A DNA stretch of 64,000 nucleotides. It comes from Paraburkholderia aspalathi (GTDB lineage: Bacteria > Pseudomonadota > Gammaproteobacteria > Burkholderiales > Burkholderiaceae). The position numbers and the translations under genes were made by a program. Positions 42,318 through 49,351 of this stretch are shown piece by piece (the stretch's first letter is position 1; each line of letters starts with the position of its first letter). The stretch spans positions 124,001 to 188,000 of the forward strand of contig NZ_FPBH01000006.1 of the NCBI RefSeq assembly GCF_900116445.1. The letters run 5' to 3'. Under the pieces are notes generated by a model. It searched no databases, was not told the DNA's origin, and worked only from the letters and a program-made list of their open reading frames with translations.

Positions 42318-42328
42318 CCGAAGTTCGG
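42318..42328. promoter_or_regulatory. Palindrome, candidate XRE operator
   Basis: CCGAAGTTCGG is a perfect odd palindrome in the divergent gap between the XRE gene and the small gene at 42399. A half-similar CCGAACTT occurs about 65 bases to the left. It is a plausible operator for the XRE protein but is unproven. Confidence 0.4.
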
Positions 42329-42398
42329 TACACCGGAAATTTACTGACACTTCTTGGCGTAATTCCGCGCCGTCAACTACGTTGTAAGGATTGAGATT

Positions 42399-42608
42399 AT
42401 GACCAAGCATTACCCGAAAGGCCTAGATGGCCGTCAGCGCGACGCCAATGGCGAGATTCGCCACAAGCGCGGCGACACCCTCGTTCGTACGTTACGCAAG
42501 GAGTACGGCGAGGATTTCGCGAAAGGCGTGCGTTCGGACGCCCGTCTCGATACCGTGCTTGAGCGTACCGGGGCGACCTCTCTGAGCGAGTTGCTGAAGA
42601 AGGAGTGA
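42399..42608 (+). CDS. Small basic protein, 69 residues
   Basis: ATG at 42399 with AAGGA a few bases upstream. The product is charged and helical in the second half (RGDTLVRTLRKEYGEDF; DARLDTVLERTGATSLSELLKKE) without cysteines or membrane segments; the C-terminal half looks like a ribbon-helix-type or antitoxin-like module, but no family is certain. It diverges from the XRE gene, which may regulate it. Confidence 0.55.
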   Translation: MTKHYPKGLDGRQRDANGEIRHKRGDTLVRTLRKEYGEDFAKGVRSDARLDTVLERTGATSLSELLKKE

Positions 42609-43007
42609 AGCCGCTGAAAACAACATGTTTCACATCTAGAAAAATTGAGCGGAAAAAAAGTCATGTTATCAGGCAATTTTTACTGATAACATGACAACAC
42701 ATATTGTGCTTTGACGGGGTTTCGTCGCTAAATATGGTGTGCAAGACGCTTGACTGCACCACATGAACGACGCCGACTTGAACGCGACACTTGATGACCT
42801 TGTGGCACTGCCAGTGTGTTAGCTGCGATTGCTCGTCGGCAGCTTTCGAGCATCGGTGTTTGCGCGGTACGGCAACGTTTTCGAGTTTGAACTTGACACC
42901 TCGATGAGCATGCCCGCGTGCCAGCAGGGCTGACGGCAAGCACATGTACAAACAAATTATTCGGCCATACGCAGAGATTTTGGGCCCGAGAGTGAGAGCG
43001 ACAAAAT
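42609..43007. other. Intergenic region upstream of the CBASS operon
   Basis: About 400 bases, A+T-rich at the left. It contains the 13-bp inverted repeat described separately and should hold the cap15 promoter. No gene is supported; the minus-strand ORF 42661-42951 has no ribosome site and no recognisable protein. Confidence 0.5.
42660..42695. repeat. Perfect 13-bp inverted repeat
   Basis: GTCATGTTATCAG (42660-42672) and CTGATAACATGAC (42683-42695) are exact complements around a 10-base loop. Read on the minus strand the stem is followed by seven T, like an intrinsic terminator, but no minus-strand gene precedes it. It could also be an operator of the CBASS genes. Confidence 0.7.
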
Positions 43008-43658
43008 ATGTCCGACCATGAATACTCCATCCTTGACCACGACCGGGGTCGGATTTTCCAGTACATCGGTACCGGCATCACTATTTTGGCTACGTTGTAC
43101 GCGGCTAGTTGGGGGTTACTTGGGCAACTGGTGACGCGGATTTTTCCGTCCGTATGGGGTTTTGTTCCCAAAACTCTCGATAGCGGGGTTGCATTTGCGG
43201 TTTTGTACTTCGCATTTAACCGTTGGTTTTGGCGCAACTGGGTTTGTCGAAAGCTATTCGGCTTTCACAACGTCAGTGGTGAGTGGAGCGTTGCAGGGAC
43301 GACGCTGGGGCCTGCCGAAGCCTTGCCGCAAGGAGGCGAGCCACGACAATGGGCGGGAAACGTAAAAATCAATCAGCAGTGGACAAAAATTGGCGTCCAT
43401 CTTAGGACGAAAACCTCGGAATCGTTCAGCCTATCTGCGGCCGTAAAGGACCATGACGGTGAGGCATTGCTTATGTACTCCTATTCAAATGAGCCGGCGG
43501 CCCGGGCTAGAACAGCGGATGGCTTGCAGGTACACCGTGGGTACTGCGAGCTACGCTTCAGCGAGGATGGTAAGAGCGCGTCTGGTTGGTACTTCAATAA
43601 CATGGGGCGGGTCACCTACGGCGAAATGGCGCTCACGAAAATCGACCGGAGAACATAA
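43008..43658 (+). CDS. cap15: Cap15-like CBASS membrane beta-barrel effector
   Basis: 216-residue effector of type I CBASS anti-phage immunity. Two N-terminal transmembrane helices (about 18-44, YIGTGITILATLYAASWGLLG, and 56-76, GVAFAVLYFAFNRWFW) precede a soluble beta-rich domain (about 85-216; FHNVSGEWSVAG, WTKIGVHLRTKTSESFS, YCELRFSEDGKSASGWYF). This layout is that of Cap15, whose barrel binds a cyclic dinucleotide and then disrupts the inner membrane. The gene stops one base before the start of the CD-NTase gene. Confidence 0.82.
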   Translation: MSDHEYSILDHDRGRIFQYIGTGITILATLYAASWGLLGQLVTRIFPSVWGFVPKTLDSGVAFAVLYFAFNRWFWRNWVCRKLFGFHNVSGEWSVAGTTLGPAEALPQGGEPRQWAGNVKINQQWTKIGVHLRTKTSESFSLSAAVKDHDGEALLMYSYSNEPAARARTADGLQVHRGYCELRFSEDGKSASGWYFNNMGRVTYGEMALTKIDRRT

Positions 43659-43659
43659 G

Positions 43660-44775
43660 ATGGCAAGCAACTACACCCAGAAGCTCGAAAAGCTTCGCCA
43701 GCGCCGCGCCCCTACCAATCTCACAAAGAGCCTGACCGCTGGACTTACCTTCGATTCTGCCGAAGCCCGACATACAGTCGAGTCATTTGAGTCCAAAGGG
43801 AAGGGCGATGCAACACGGTACGCCCTAGGGTGCATGGCTGAGGTGCCGCCAGAGTACACGGAGATTTCCATCCGGGACGGGCAAAGAATTTCCGACCAGC
43901 TCACAAAGCAAACGGAATATGGCGTTCTTACCCGGCTGCAGGGCTCGGTACCGCTCAACATTCACATCTATGCCTCGTCCGATGTCGACCTCTTGGTGCT
44001 TGCAGATTGGTTTGTCACGGTCGACATACCTGTGGTTCCGCCAAATACATACAACTTCCGTCCGGGTCTGTCACCGGTGTCGGAACTAGGAAAACTGCGG
44101 TCGTTTTGCGAAAGATATCTGACCAGCAAATACCCAGTTGCTGATGTCGATGTATCAGGCGCTAAGTCCATCGCGGTGTCCGGCGGGTCACTCGCGCGGA
44201 AAGTTGACGTAGTTCCCGCGCACTGGGTCGACACATCTGACTACCAGCGGACAAAGAATCAAACGTATCGGGACGTTTGCATCTTAAACAAGACAGACGG
44301 GTCGACGATGTCGAACCGGCCGTTCCTGCATATGGCGCTCATCGAGCTGAAGGATAGCGCTTCGGACGGCTACGCCAAACGCGCGATTCGTCTGCTGAAG
44401 TGTTTGTCGCGCGACTCGGATGTCGAGATTAAGTTGAGCAGCTATGATATCGCTGGCCTGGTTTACCACATGAGCAATGACCAGTTAAAAGTGAACCAGT
44501 ACTTGCCGCTGCAGCTGCTGAACCGCGTTGAGGAGTACCTTCGGTATCTGGAGGCGAACCCGTTTTATGCTGCGTCTCTTAAGGCGCCCGACGACACTCG
44601 CACCTTGCTGGACTCAGCAGACAAGGTACGTTCTCTCTCGGCGTTACGCCAAGAGCTGACAGACGCCATCGACAATGTTGCAGCAGAGTACAACACTGAG
44701 TTGGCTTACATCTTCGACCGGGCCCGCGCTGCGGAAGCAGCGCGCAAAACGCTGAAGGAAACGGTCATATTTTAA
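43660..44775 (+). CDS. cdnE: CBASS cGAS/DncV-like nucleotidyltransferase (CD-NTase)
   Basis: 371 residues from the ATG at 43660 (MASNYTQKLEKLR); the frame runs further upstream only as a shadow of cap15. The polymerase-beta-type active site is present: Gly-Ser at 95-96 (LQGSVP), SDVD at 107-110, and the third Asp at about 183 (KVDVVPAH). A helical OAS1-like C-terminal domain follows. On infection such enzymes make a cyclic di- or trinucleotide that activates the partner effector. Paired with cap15, this is a minimal two-gene CBASS. The clade letter and product are not certain from sequence alone. Confidence 0.85.
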   Translation: MASNYTQKLEKLRQRRAPTNLTKSLTAGLTFDSAEARHTVESFESKGKGDATRYALGCMAEVPPEYTEISIRDGQRISDQLTKQTEYGVLTRLQGSVPLNIHIYASSDVDLLVLADWFVTVDIPVVPPNTYNFRPGLSPVSELGKLRSFCERYLTSKYPVADVDVSGAKSIAVSGGSLARKVDVVPAHWVDTSDYQRTKNQTYRDVCILNKTDGSTMSNRPFLHMALIELKDSASDGYAKRAIRLLKCLSRDSDVEIKLSSYDIAGLVYHMSNDQLKVNQYLPLQLLNRVEEYLRYLEANPFYAASLKAPDDTRTLLDSADKVRSLSALRQELTDAIDNVAAEYNTELAYIFDRARAAEAARKTLKETVIF

Positions 44776-44851
44776 GTTGGCGAAAGCAGCAAGGTCCGTG
44801 AAAGTGCATGCGCCGCAAGCCTCGTTCCGACGCTGATTCGACCGCACTAGG

Positions 44852-45406
44852 TCAATGCGAAACAATAAGGTCTATCGCCTCGCCCACGGTCATCTCCGAC
44901 ATGTCCAACACGAGGTCTGCGACTTCAATCAGACTCCGTGCGGCCCTTTCGTTGTCGTGGGCAATGGCCTCGTCGTACGGCGCTGAATCTTTGTCATTGC
45001 CTTCGAGTCGCCGCTTCTCGTAACGGTCGCGTAGCACGACCTCAGGCGCCGTCAAGTGCACATGCCGAACGGTGGCGGGAGCCATACGCCGAAAATGTTC
45101 GACTTGACGGGCCTTGCGCACGGCGTCGACCAACCAGCGGTCTTGCGATGGTAGTGCGTCCATGCTTGGCTTCGCGACGTCATCGACTATCCAGCGATAG
45201 TCAGTTTCACGGTCGAGGCGGTCGCCCAATTCCTGCAAACTTCGGCGGTCTATCAGAAGGTTTTCCCGCCGTGCCATTTCCATCAGGAATCGGCTCGAGC
45301 GCACATATTCAAATCCGTGTTCCGATACCAAGCGCTCTCGAAGGGTCGTCTTTCCAACAGCAAGCGGGCCGCTAAGCAAAACAAGTCTCTTCGGGCTATC
45401 GGTCAT
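44852..45406 (-). CDS. P-loop nucleotide kinase
   Basis: 184-residue small kinase of the AAA_33/nucleoside-monophosphate-kinase type. Walker A GPLAVGKTT (13-21), a lid-like basic segment (RDRYEKRRLEGNDKDS), and a Walker B-like strand (RWLVDAVRKARQVEHF). Substrate unknown. It is the last gene of the minus-strand purine cluster; the partner gene at 47788 carries another P-loop kinase domain of the same general type. Convergent with the CBASS operon. Confidence 0.75.
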   Translation of the reverse strand: MTDSPKRLVLLSGPLAVGKTTLRERLVSEHGFEYVRSSRFLMEMARRENLLIDRRSLQELGDRLDRETDYRWIVDDVAKPSMDALPSQDRWLVDAVRKARQVEHFRRMAPATVRHVHLTAPEVVLRDRYEKRRLEGNDKDSAPYDEAIAHDNERAARSLIEVADLVLDMSEMTVGEAIDLIVSH

Positions 45407-45495
45407 CTGCTTCCCCTTATTCGAAGCTCGCTACCCTCCAACCACCTCGCATGGCGCGCGGTGTCGTGGTGTCTGCTCCCCTGTCTGCTGAACAG

Positions 45496-46149
45496 CTACC
45501 GCAATGGTACCTGCCGAAGTACTTCAGTGCCTTTGATTCGGCGGACCTCACGAACAAAGTTCGCGATGTCGGGAATGCTGTAGTCAACGACGACCTCGAC
45601 CACTTCTTTGCGTGGTCCACCATCGCGATTGGTTGGGTAGTCTGCGACGCGCTTAAACGTATCCATGCCGCGAGCGTGAGGCATCGGAAAGGTGTTGCCG
45701 GAGTTCATGTGGCACAGCCAGACGCGGTCACCGTGCACTTCCATCAGTGACTTCGTGTCGATTGTGAGGACGTCGTGCTCCAGATTTCGGTAGCCACGCG
45801 CATTCAGCAGGCCGAAGAGCCGCCTTTCCTCGGCCCACATAAAGACCTTGTTGTTCAAAAATGCATACCATTCGCTGGGTGTTGTCCCATCTATCAGTGC
45901 CTTTTCGAGCCTCGAAGGATGCATTGGTTTCTGGTCGCGAAGCACAATGCGGTCCGCCTCTGTGCCGATAGCCACTTTCTCGGGACGATGCAAAATCTCG
46001 AGTGCAGCACGCACGGCGTCGGTCAGGTTATAGCGGTCAAGCGCCGCAGACGTGCTGAGCAGCCCTTTCCCCCTTATGTCAGGCCAGGTGTCTTTCTCGG
46101 CCATGTGGTATAGCACCGGATACCGCTCAATAAGAACAGACATTTCCAT
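45496..46149 (-). CDS. DUF7002-like protein, putative ADP-ribosyltransferase fold
   Basis: 217 residues from the ATG at 46149 (MEMSVLIERYPVLYHM); the open frame to 46194 starts at a TTG inside the previous gene. I recognise the family as DUF7002 from memory. The opening YHMAEKDTWPDIRGKGLL resembles the His strand of DarT/Tpt1-type ADP-ribosyltransferases (YxHxxxxxxxxxIxxxGLL), and the C-terminal VVEVVVDYSIPDI resembles their Glu strand, so His15 and about Glu185 are candidate catalytic residues. The ADP-ribosyltransferase call is inference. It lies 25 bases after the PurZ-like gene. Confidence 0.65.
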   Translation of the reverse strand: MEMSVLIERYPVLYHMAEKDTWPDIRGKGLLSTSAALDRYNLTDAVRAALEILHRPEKVAIGTEADRIVLRDQKPMHPSRLEKALIDGTTPSEWYAFLNNKVFMWAEERRLFGLLNARGYRNLEHDVLTIDTKSLMEVHGDRVWLCHMNSGNTFPMPHARGMDTFKRVADYPTNRDGGPRKEVVEVVVDYSIPDIANFVREVRRIKGTEVLRQVPLR

Positions 46150-46174
46150 CTGTGTGACCTGCTTTCCCCTGACC

Positions 46175-47788
46175 TCACCACATTCGGCGGTCAATAATGT
46201 TTCGTTCGTTGAAGGCGGTGGATATCATCGAGACTGGCACTCCGCTTACTTTTTCTGCTTCCTCGATGAATCGAAGTGTCTCGGCATTCAACTGCTCGTA
46301 GCGGTATGCTTTCCGGTTATCAACACCGAAGTAGTCGGCAAACGTCAGTGCGATGTCGGTAGGTCCATTCAGTACCAAAGAGCGGCGCAGTTGCGCCCAG
46401 TCAAACTCGGCGATGCGTCGCGGGCGGTGGGTCGTCGAGGTTGTTTCCGTCCGCTTCAGCTCCTCCAGTAGTATGCCGGAGCGTTGTGCTATCTCCTCGA
46501 CGGTAATTTCCTGGCTCATGTAGCCAGAAGTATTTCCCGTATCGGTGTCACCTACCCGGATAGGATAAGTGCGGCACACCATAATAATGCGCCTGACATG
46601 GCGCGAAGAAAGGCCGGCTTCGGCCAGGCATCCCGTTGCGGTAGTCACACGGGAAGTCACGTGCGGATAGTGCCCGTGGTGCAGGCTCAGCGATGTGCCT
46701 TGTGTGCCCTCGAGCATTACTTTCTTCCCGGACGACAGGCAGCTCGCGAAAAACTCGACGGAGTCGCGGATGTAGTGCTTCAATTCGGGGACGTCTTTAG
46801 CAAGCCGGACGTCAGTATCGGGCCTGCGGTTGAGAATCTTGCGGGCCGTTGCCATTCCCACGCCTTGGGCCGTTGACCCGATTGCCTGCTTGAGATTCCG
46901 TTCTTCCCACTCGATATCGAGTGCCTTATCGATAATCATGGCCTGAGGGTCAATGATTAGCTTGCGGTACTCAACATACAGTTGTCCGATTTCAAGGCGC
47001 AAGCGGTCAAGGCTAATTACCGCCCCGGCGCCGATGACGAGAATCGCATCGCTATTCGCTAACGCGCCCGACGGCAGTTGGTGAAACGTGTATGGTGAAT
47101 CGTCCCGCCTGAAGACTTTATGGCCAGCGTTTGGGCCGCCCACGCGTACCAGTACGTCGTACTCTGGTGCGAGATAGTTGGCGATGTTGCCCTTTCCTTC
47201 GCTCCCATACTGGCCGCCAACCAGAACATCAACCAGCGGTTGCGCTATTACCGGTCGCACTTCCAGCCGGGCAGCAACACGGGCATAGACGTCATTAGCA
47301 TTGCAGCGGTCAGTATCGATTACGACATCAGCGATGGCTTCGAGGGCCCTAATGTGTTTCGCGGAAAGTCCGGCAGAAAGTGACACGGATGATTGTGAAA
47401 CGTTGGTCACACTGCCTGGGGCTGCTGTTCGAGCAGCTGATGCGCTGTCACTAGCGTTGAGGTGAACGTGAGTAACGACCCATCCGCTCAGCCTAAGAAA
47501 ATGAATCTGTTCGACGGTCTGGACTGAGTCAATTACCCACAGCGGCGGAGTTTCTCGCTGTCTCGACTCGGCGAAGGCATTCGCTAACCAGCGACCACCA
47601 GTAGCGCGCTCGGTCCTTGCCAGAAGTCGCCTCATCTGTTCGGAGCTTTGCTCGGTTGAAGGAGCTTGAGCATGAAGCACGGCGTACGCGTCGAGGACCT
47701 CCGCTGACAACTTCTCGCTAAGAAGCATCGCCAGTGCCGACTTTCCGGACGCTGGTCTCCCGGACAACATGATGACTCTGGGCTTCAT
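46175..47788 (-). CDS. P-loop kinase fused to PurZ-like adenylosuccinate synthetase
   Basis: 537-residue fusion. Residues 1-180: P-loop kinase domain (Walker A GRPASGKS, 10-17; LWVIDSVQTVEQIHF). Residues about 185-537: adenylosuccinate synthetase fold with GGQYGSEGKG (191-200), GGPNAGHKVF (His223 as in PurA His41), LEGTQGTSLSLHHG, YPHVTSRVTTATG, YPIRVGDT and GPTDIALTF. In PurA the first motif reads GDEGKG and that Asp is the catalytic base; here it is Ser196, as in phage PurZ, which uses dGMP. So the product may be a succino-2-aminoadenine nucleotide rather than adenylosuccinate. It is not housekeeping PurA. Activity and substrate are inference. Confidence 0.8.
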   Translation of the reverse strand: MKPRVIMLSGRPASGKSALAMLLSEKLSAEVLDAYAVLHAQAPSTEQSSEQMRRLLARTERATGGRWLANAFAESRQRETPPLWVIDSVQTVEQIHFLRLSGWVVTHVHLNASDSASAARTAAPGSVTNVSQSSVSLSAGLSAKHIRALEAIADVVIDTDRCNANDVYARVAARLEVRPVIAQPLVDVLVGGQYGSEGKGNIANYLAPEYDVLVRVGGPNAGHKVFRRDDSPYTFHQLPSGALANSDAILVIGAGAVISLDRLRLEIGQLYVEYRKLIIDPQAMIIDKALDIEWEERNLKQAIGSTAQGVGMATARKILNRRPDTDVRLAKDVPELKHYIRDSVEFFASCLSSGKKVMLEGTQGTSLSLHHGHYPHVTSRVTTATGCLAEAGLSSRHVRRIIMVCRTYPIRVGDTDTGNTSGYMSQEITVEEIAQRSGILLEELKRTETTSTTHRPRRIAEFDWAQLRRSLVLNGPTDIALTFADYFGVDNRKAYRYEQLNAETLRFIEEAEKVSGVPVSMISTAFNERNIIDRRMW

Positions 47789-47819
47789 TGGCCCCTCTCA
47801 GAATATTCTTCTTGATGTC

Positions 47820-49133
47820 CTAACGCGGCAACGTGTAGACGGTTGCCGCTATGCCTTTTTCAACCAATTCTTCGGTAATCAGTTCTTTTACGACGTCCCA
47901 ATTAGCGCCCCCGTGTCCGGTACCGACGCGCGGCATATGCACCGTCGCACCGAGACGTTGGGCCGTGTGCCGCACTTCGGCCAGGCAAGCAGCTAAGGCG
48001 GCATAACGCAGCCTTTGAGTTGGCGAGCGACCGAAACCTTGCTGCGCAACCATGTGGATTACGGTTGTCTCATCGTCGATTCTTCCCAGAAAGCTTTCGC
48101 CGAGCGCCAGCTTCGTCCTCACAGGACCGGCCGCATCCAGAAACTGAGACCAGATTTGCGGATACCTACGGCGCAGGTTCGACGCGAATCCGTTTCCTCC
48201 CCATTGGACAACGACGTCCGGGATGACATGAGCAACGATTTTGGGTCCTTCACCCCGGGGACTCAGCACATCTCCTTGCACCTCTGTGACGCGAGGTGGT
48301 TGCAATTCCCCAGCGGCCTCGGGAATCATGAGGCCTACAACGCGGGGGGCTAGACCGCCAGGGTATGGCGCGAGACCGATACATTCAACCCTCATGTACT
48401 GAGAGTCGGGGGTCCACTGCTCTTGACCAACCGCCGTGAAACCGATAGCTGTAGTATCCGTGATTGCTGAGCCGTCGGGCACAGATTGGCCTACCGATAC
48501 GGGATTCTTCGACCCCGGCGCTGGAATACAGTAGTCAATCCGATATTGGCCATCTTCGTGCAACGAAGCACAAAACGCAGAGCACGGGGTGGTCGCAAGC
48601 TTGGTAAGTCGAATGAGGCACGCCTCGACCGATACGTCGAACTGCTTGCGTAGTTCTATAACCGACTGAATCGATAGCTCCTTGCCCACCAGCTGGGAAA
48701 AGCTGCCGAGCGGCATCAGCAATTCAGCTGCACCGATGTTGCAGAGAACTTCGAGCTGCCAGTTGTCCTTGGTCGGTGAGGGGCCTCCATCACGATGCCG
48801 CACATCTTCGGCGCAGTCAGCGAACAGTGTGTGCGCGACTTCATGCGCGATGGAAAACCTGACGCGTCCCCGGGGGCGCGTCGGATTATATTCAAGAAGC
48901 ATGTTGCCGTCGGGCGCTGGAACCGTTCGCGCGTCCGGTATGTCACCTCGAGCCTCGGCTTGCATGCCCAGCCATTTGGCAAGCAACAAGGGGTCAAATG
49001 GTGGTCCGGACCAACCGTCATCCATTGCTCGGAGCACCAGTTGGCGTGCTCTCTGTTCCATTGTCTCTACAGGGTCCTTGCCATCGGCGAATGCGGTAAC
49101 CGATGCGTTGGTCCAGTGAAATCTTGTCGTCAT
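47820..49133 (-). CDS. IrrE-type metallopeptidase fused to a macro domain
   Basis: 437 residues from the ATG at 49133 (MTTRFHWTNASVTAFADG); the frame extends to 49226. N-terminal half: ImmA/IrrE-type peptidase, zinc motif HEVAH in SIAHEVAHTLFAD, with the downstream AAELLMPLGSF helix. C-terminal 150 residues: macro domain (VQGDVLSPRGEGPKIVAHV; GGNGFASNLRRRYP; MPRVGTGHGGANWDVV), the ADP-ribose-binding fold, resembling the TARG1/DarG type with GxGxGGxxW. It may sense or remove ADP-ribose; a role as the counterpart of the DUF7002 protein is inference. Thirty-one bases before the PurZ-like gene. Confidence 0.75.
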   Translation of the reverse strand: MTTRFHWTNASVTAFADGKDPVETMEQRARQLVLRAMDDGWSGPPFDPLLLAKWLGMQAEARGDIPDARTVPAPDGNMLLEYNPTRPRGRVRFSIAHEVAHTLFADCAEDVRHRDGGPSPTKDNWQLEVLCNIGAAELLMPLGSFSQLVGKELSIQSVIELRKQFDVSVEACLIRLTKLATTPCSAFCASLHEDGQYRIDYCIPAPGSKNPVSVGQSVPDGSAITDTTAIGFTAVGQEQWTPDSQYMRVECIGLAPYPGGLAPRVVGLMIPEAAGELQPPRVTEVQGDVLSPRGEGPKIVAHVIPDVVVQWGGNGFASNLRRRYPQIWSQFLDAAGPVRTKLALGESFLGRIDDETTVIHMVAQQGFGRSPTQRLRYAALAACLAEVRHTAQRLGATVHMPRVGTGHGGANWDVVKELITEELVEKGIAATVYTLPR

Positions 49134-49351
49134 GGAAGGTGAGAGTTCGGAGTGGGTTGCGCGACAAAAAGTATCCTCATTGTACTCTTCGCGTGCGGCC
49201 ATCCGACGGCAGACATCATCTGCCAAAGCGCCTTCAAATCGTTCACGCGCCTCACCTTACAACATCGCCCCCAGCCCTCGAGCCGGCGTGCACGACCGCC
49301 TTGGGTGCTTGCAGCGTCCATACGATAGTCTCGGGCGCGAAGCGCCGACGT

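Noticed and set aside
42661..42951. 96-codon minus-strand ORF between the small gene and cap15
   Set aside because: No ribosome site, no protein similarity, and it runs into the 13-bp hairpin.
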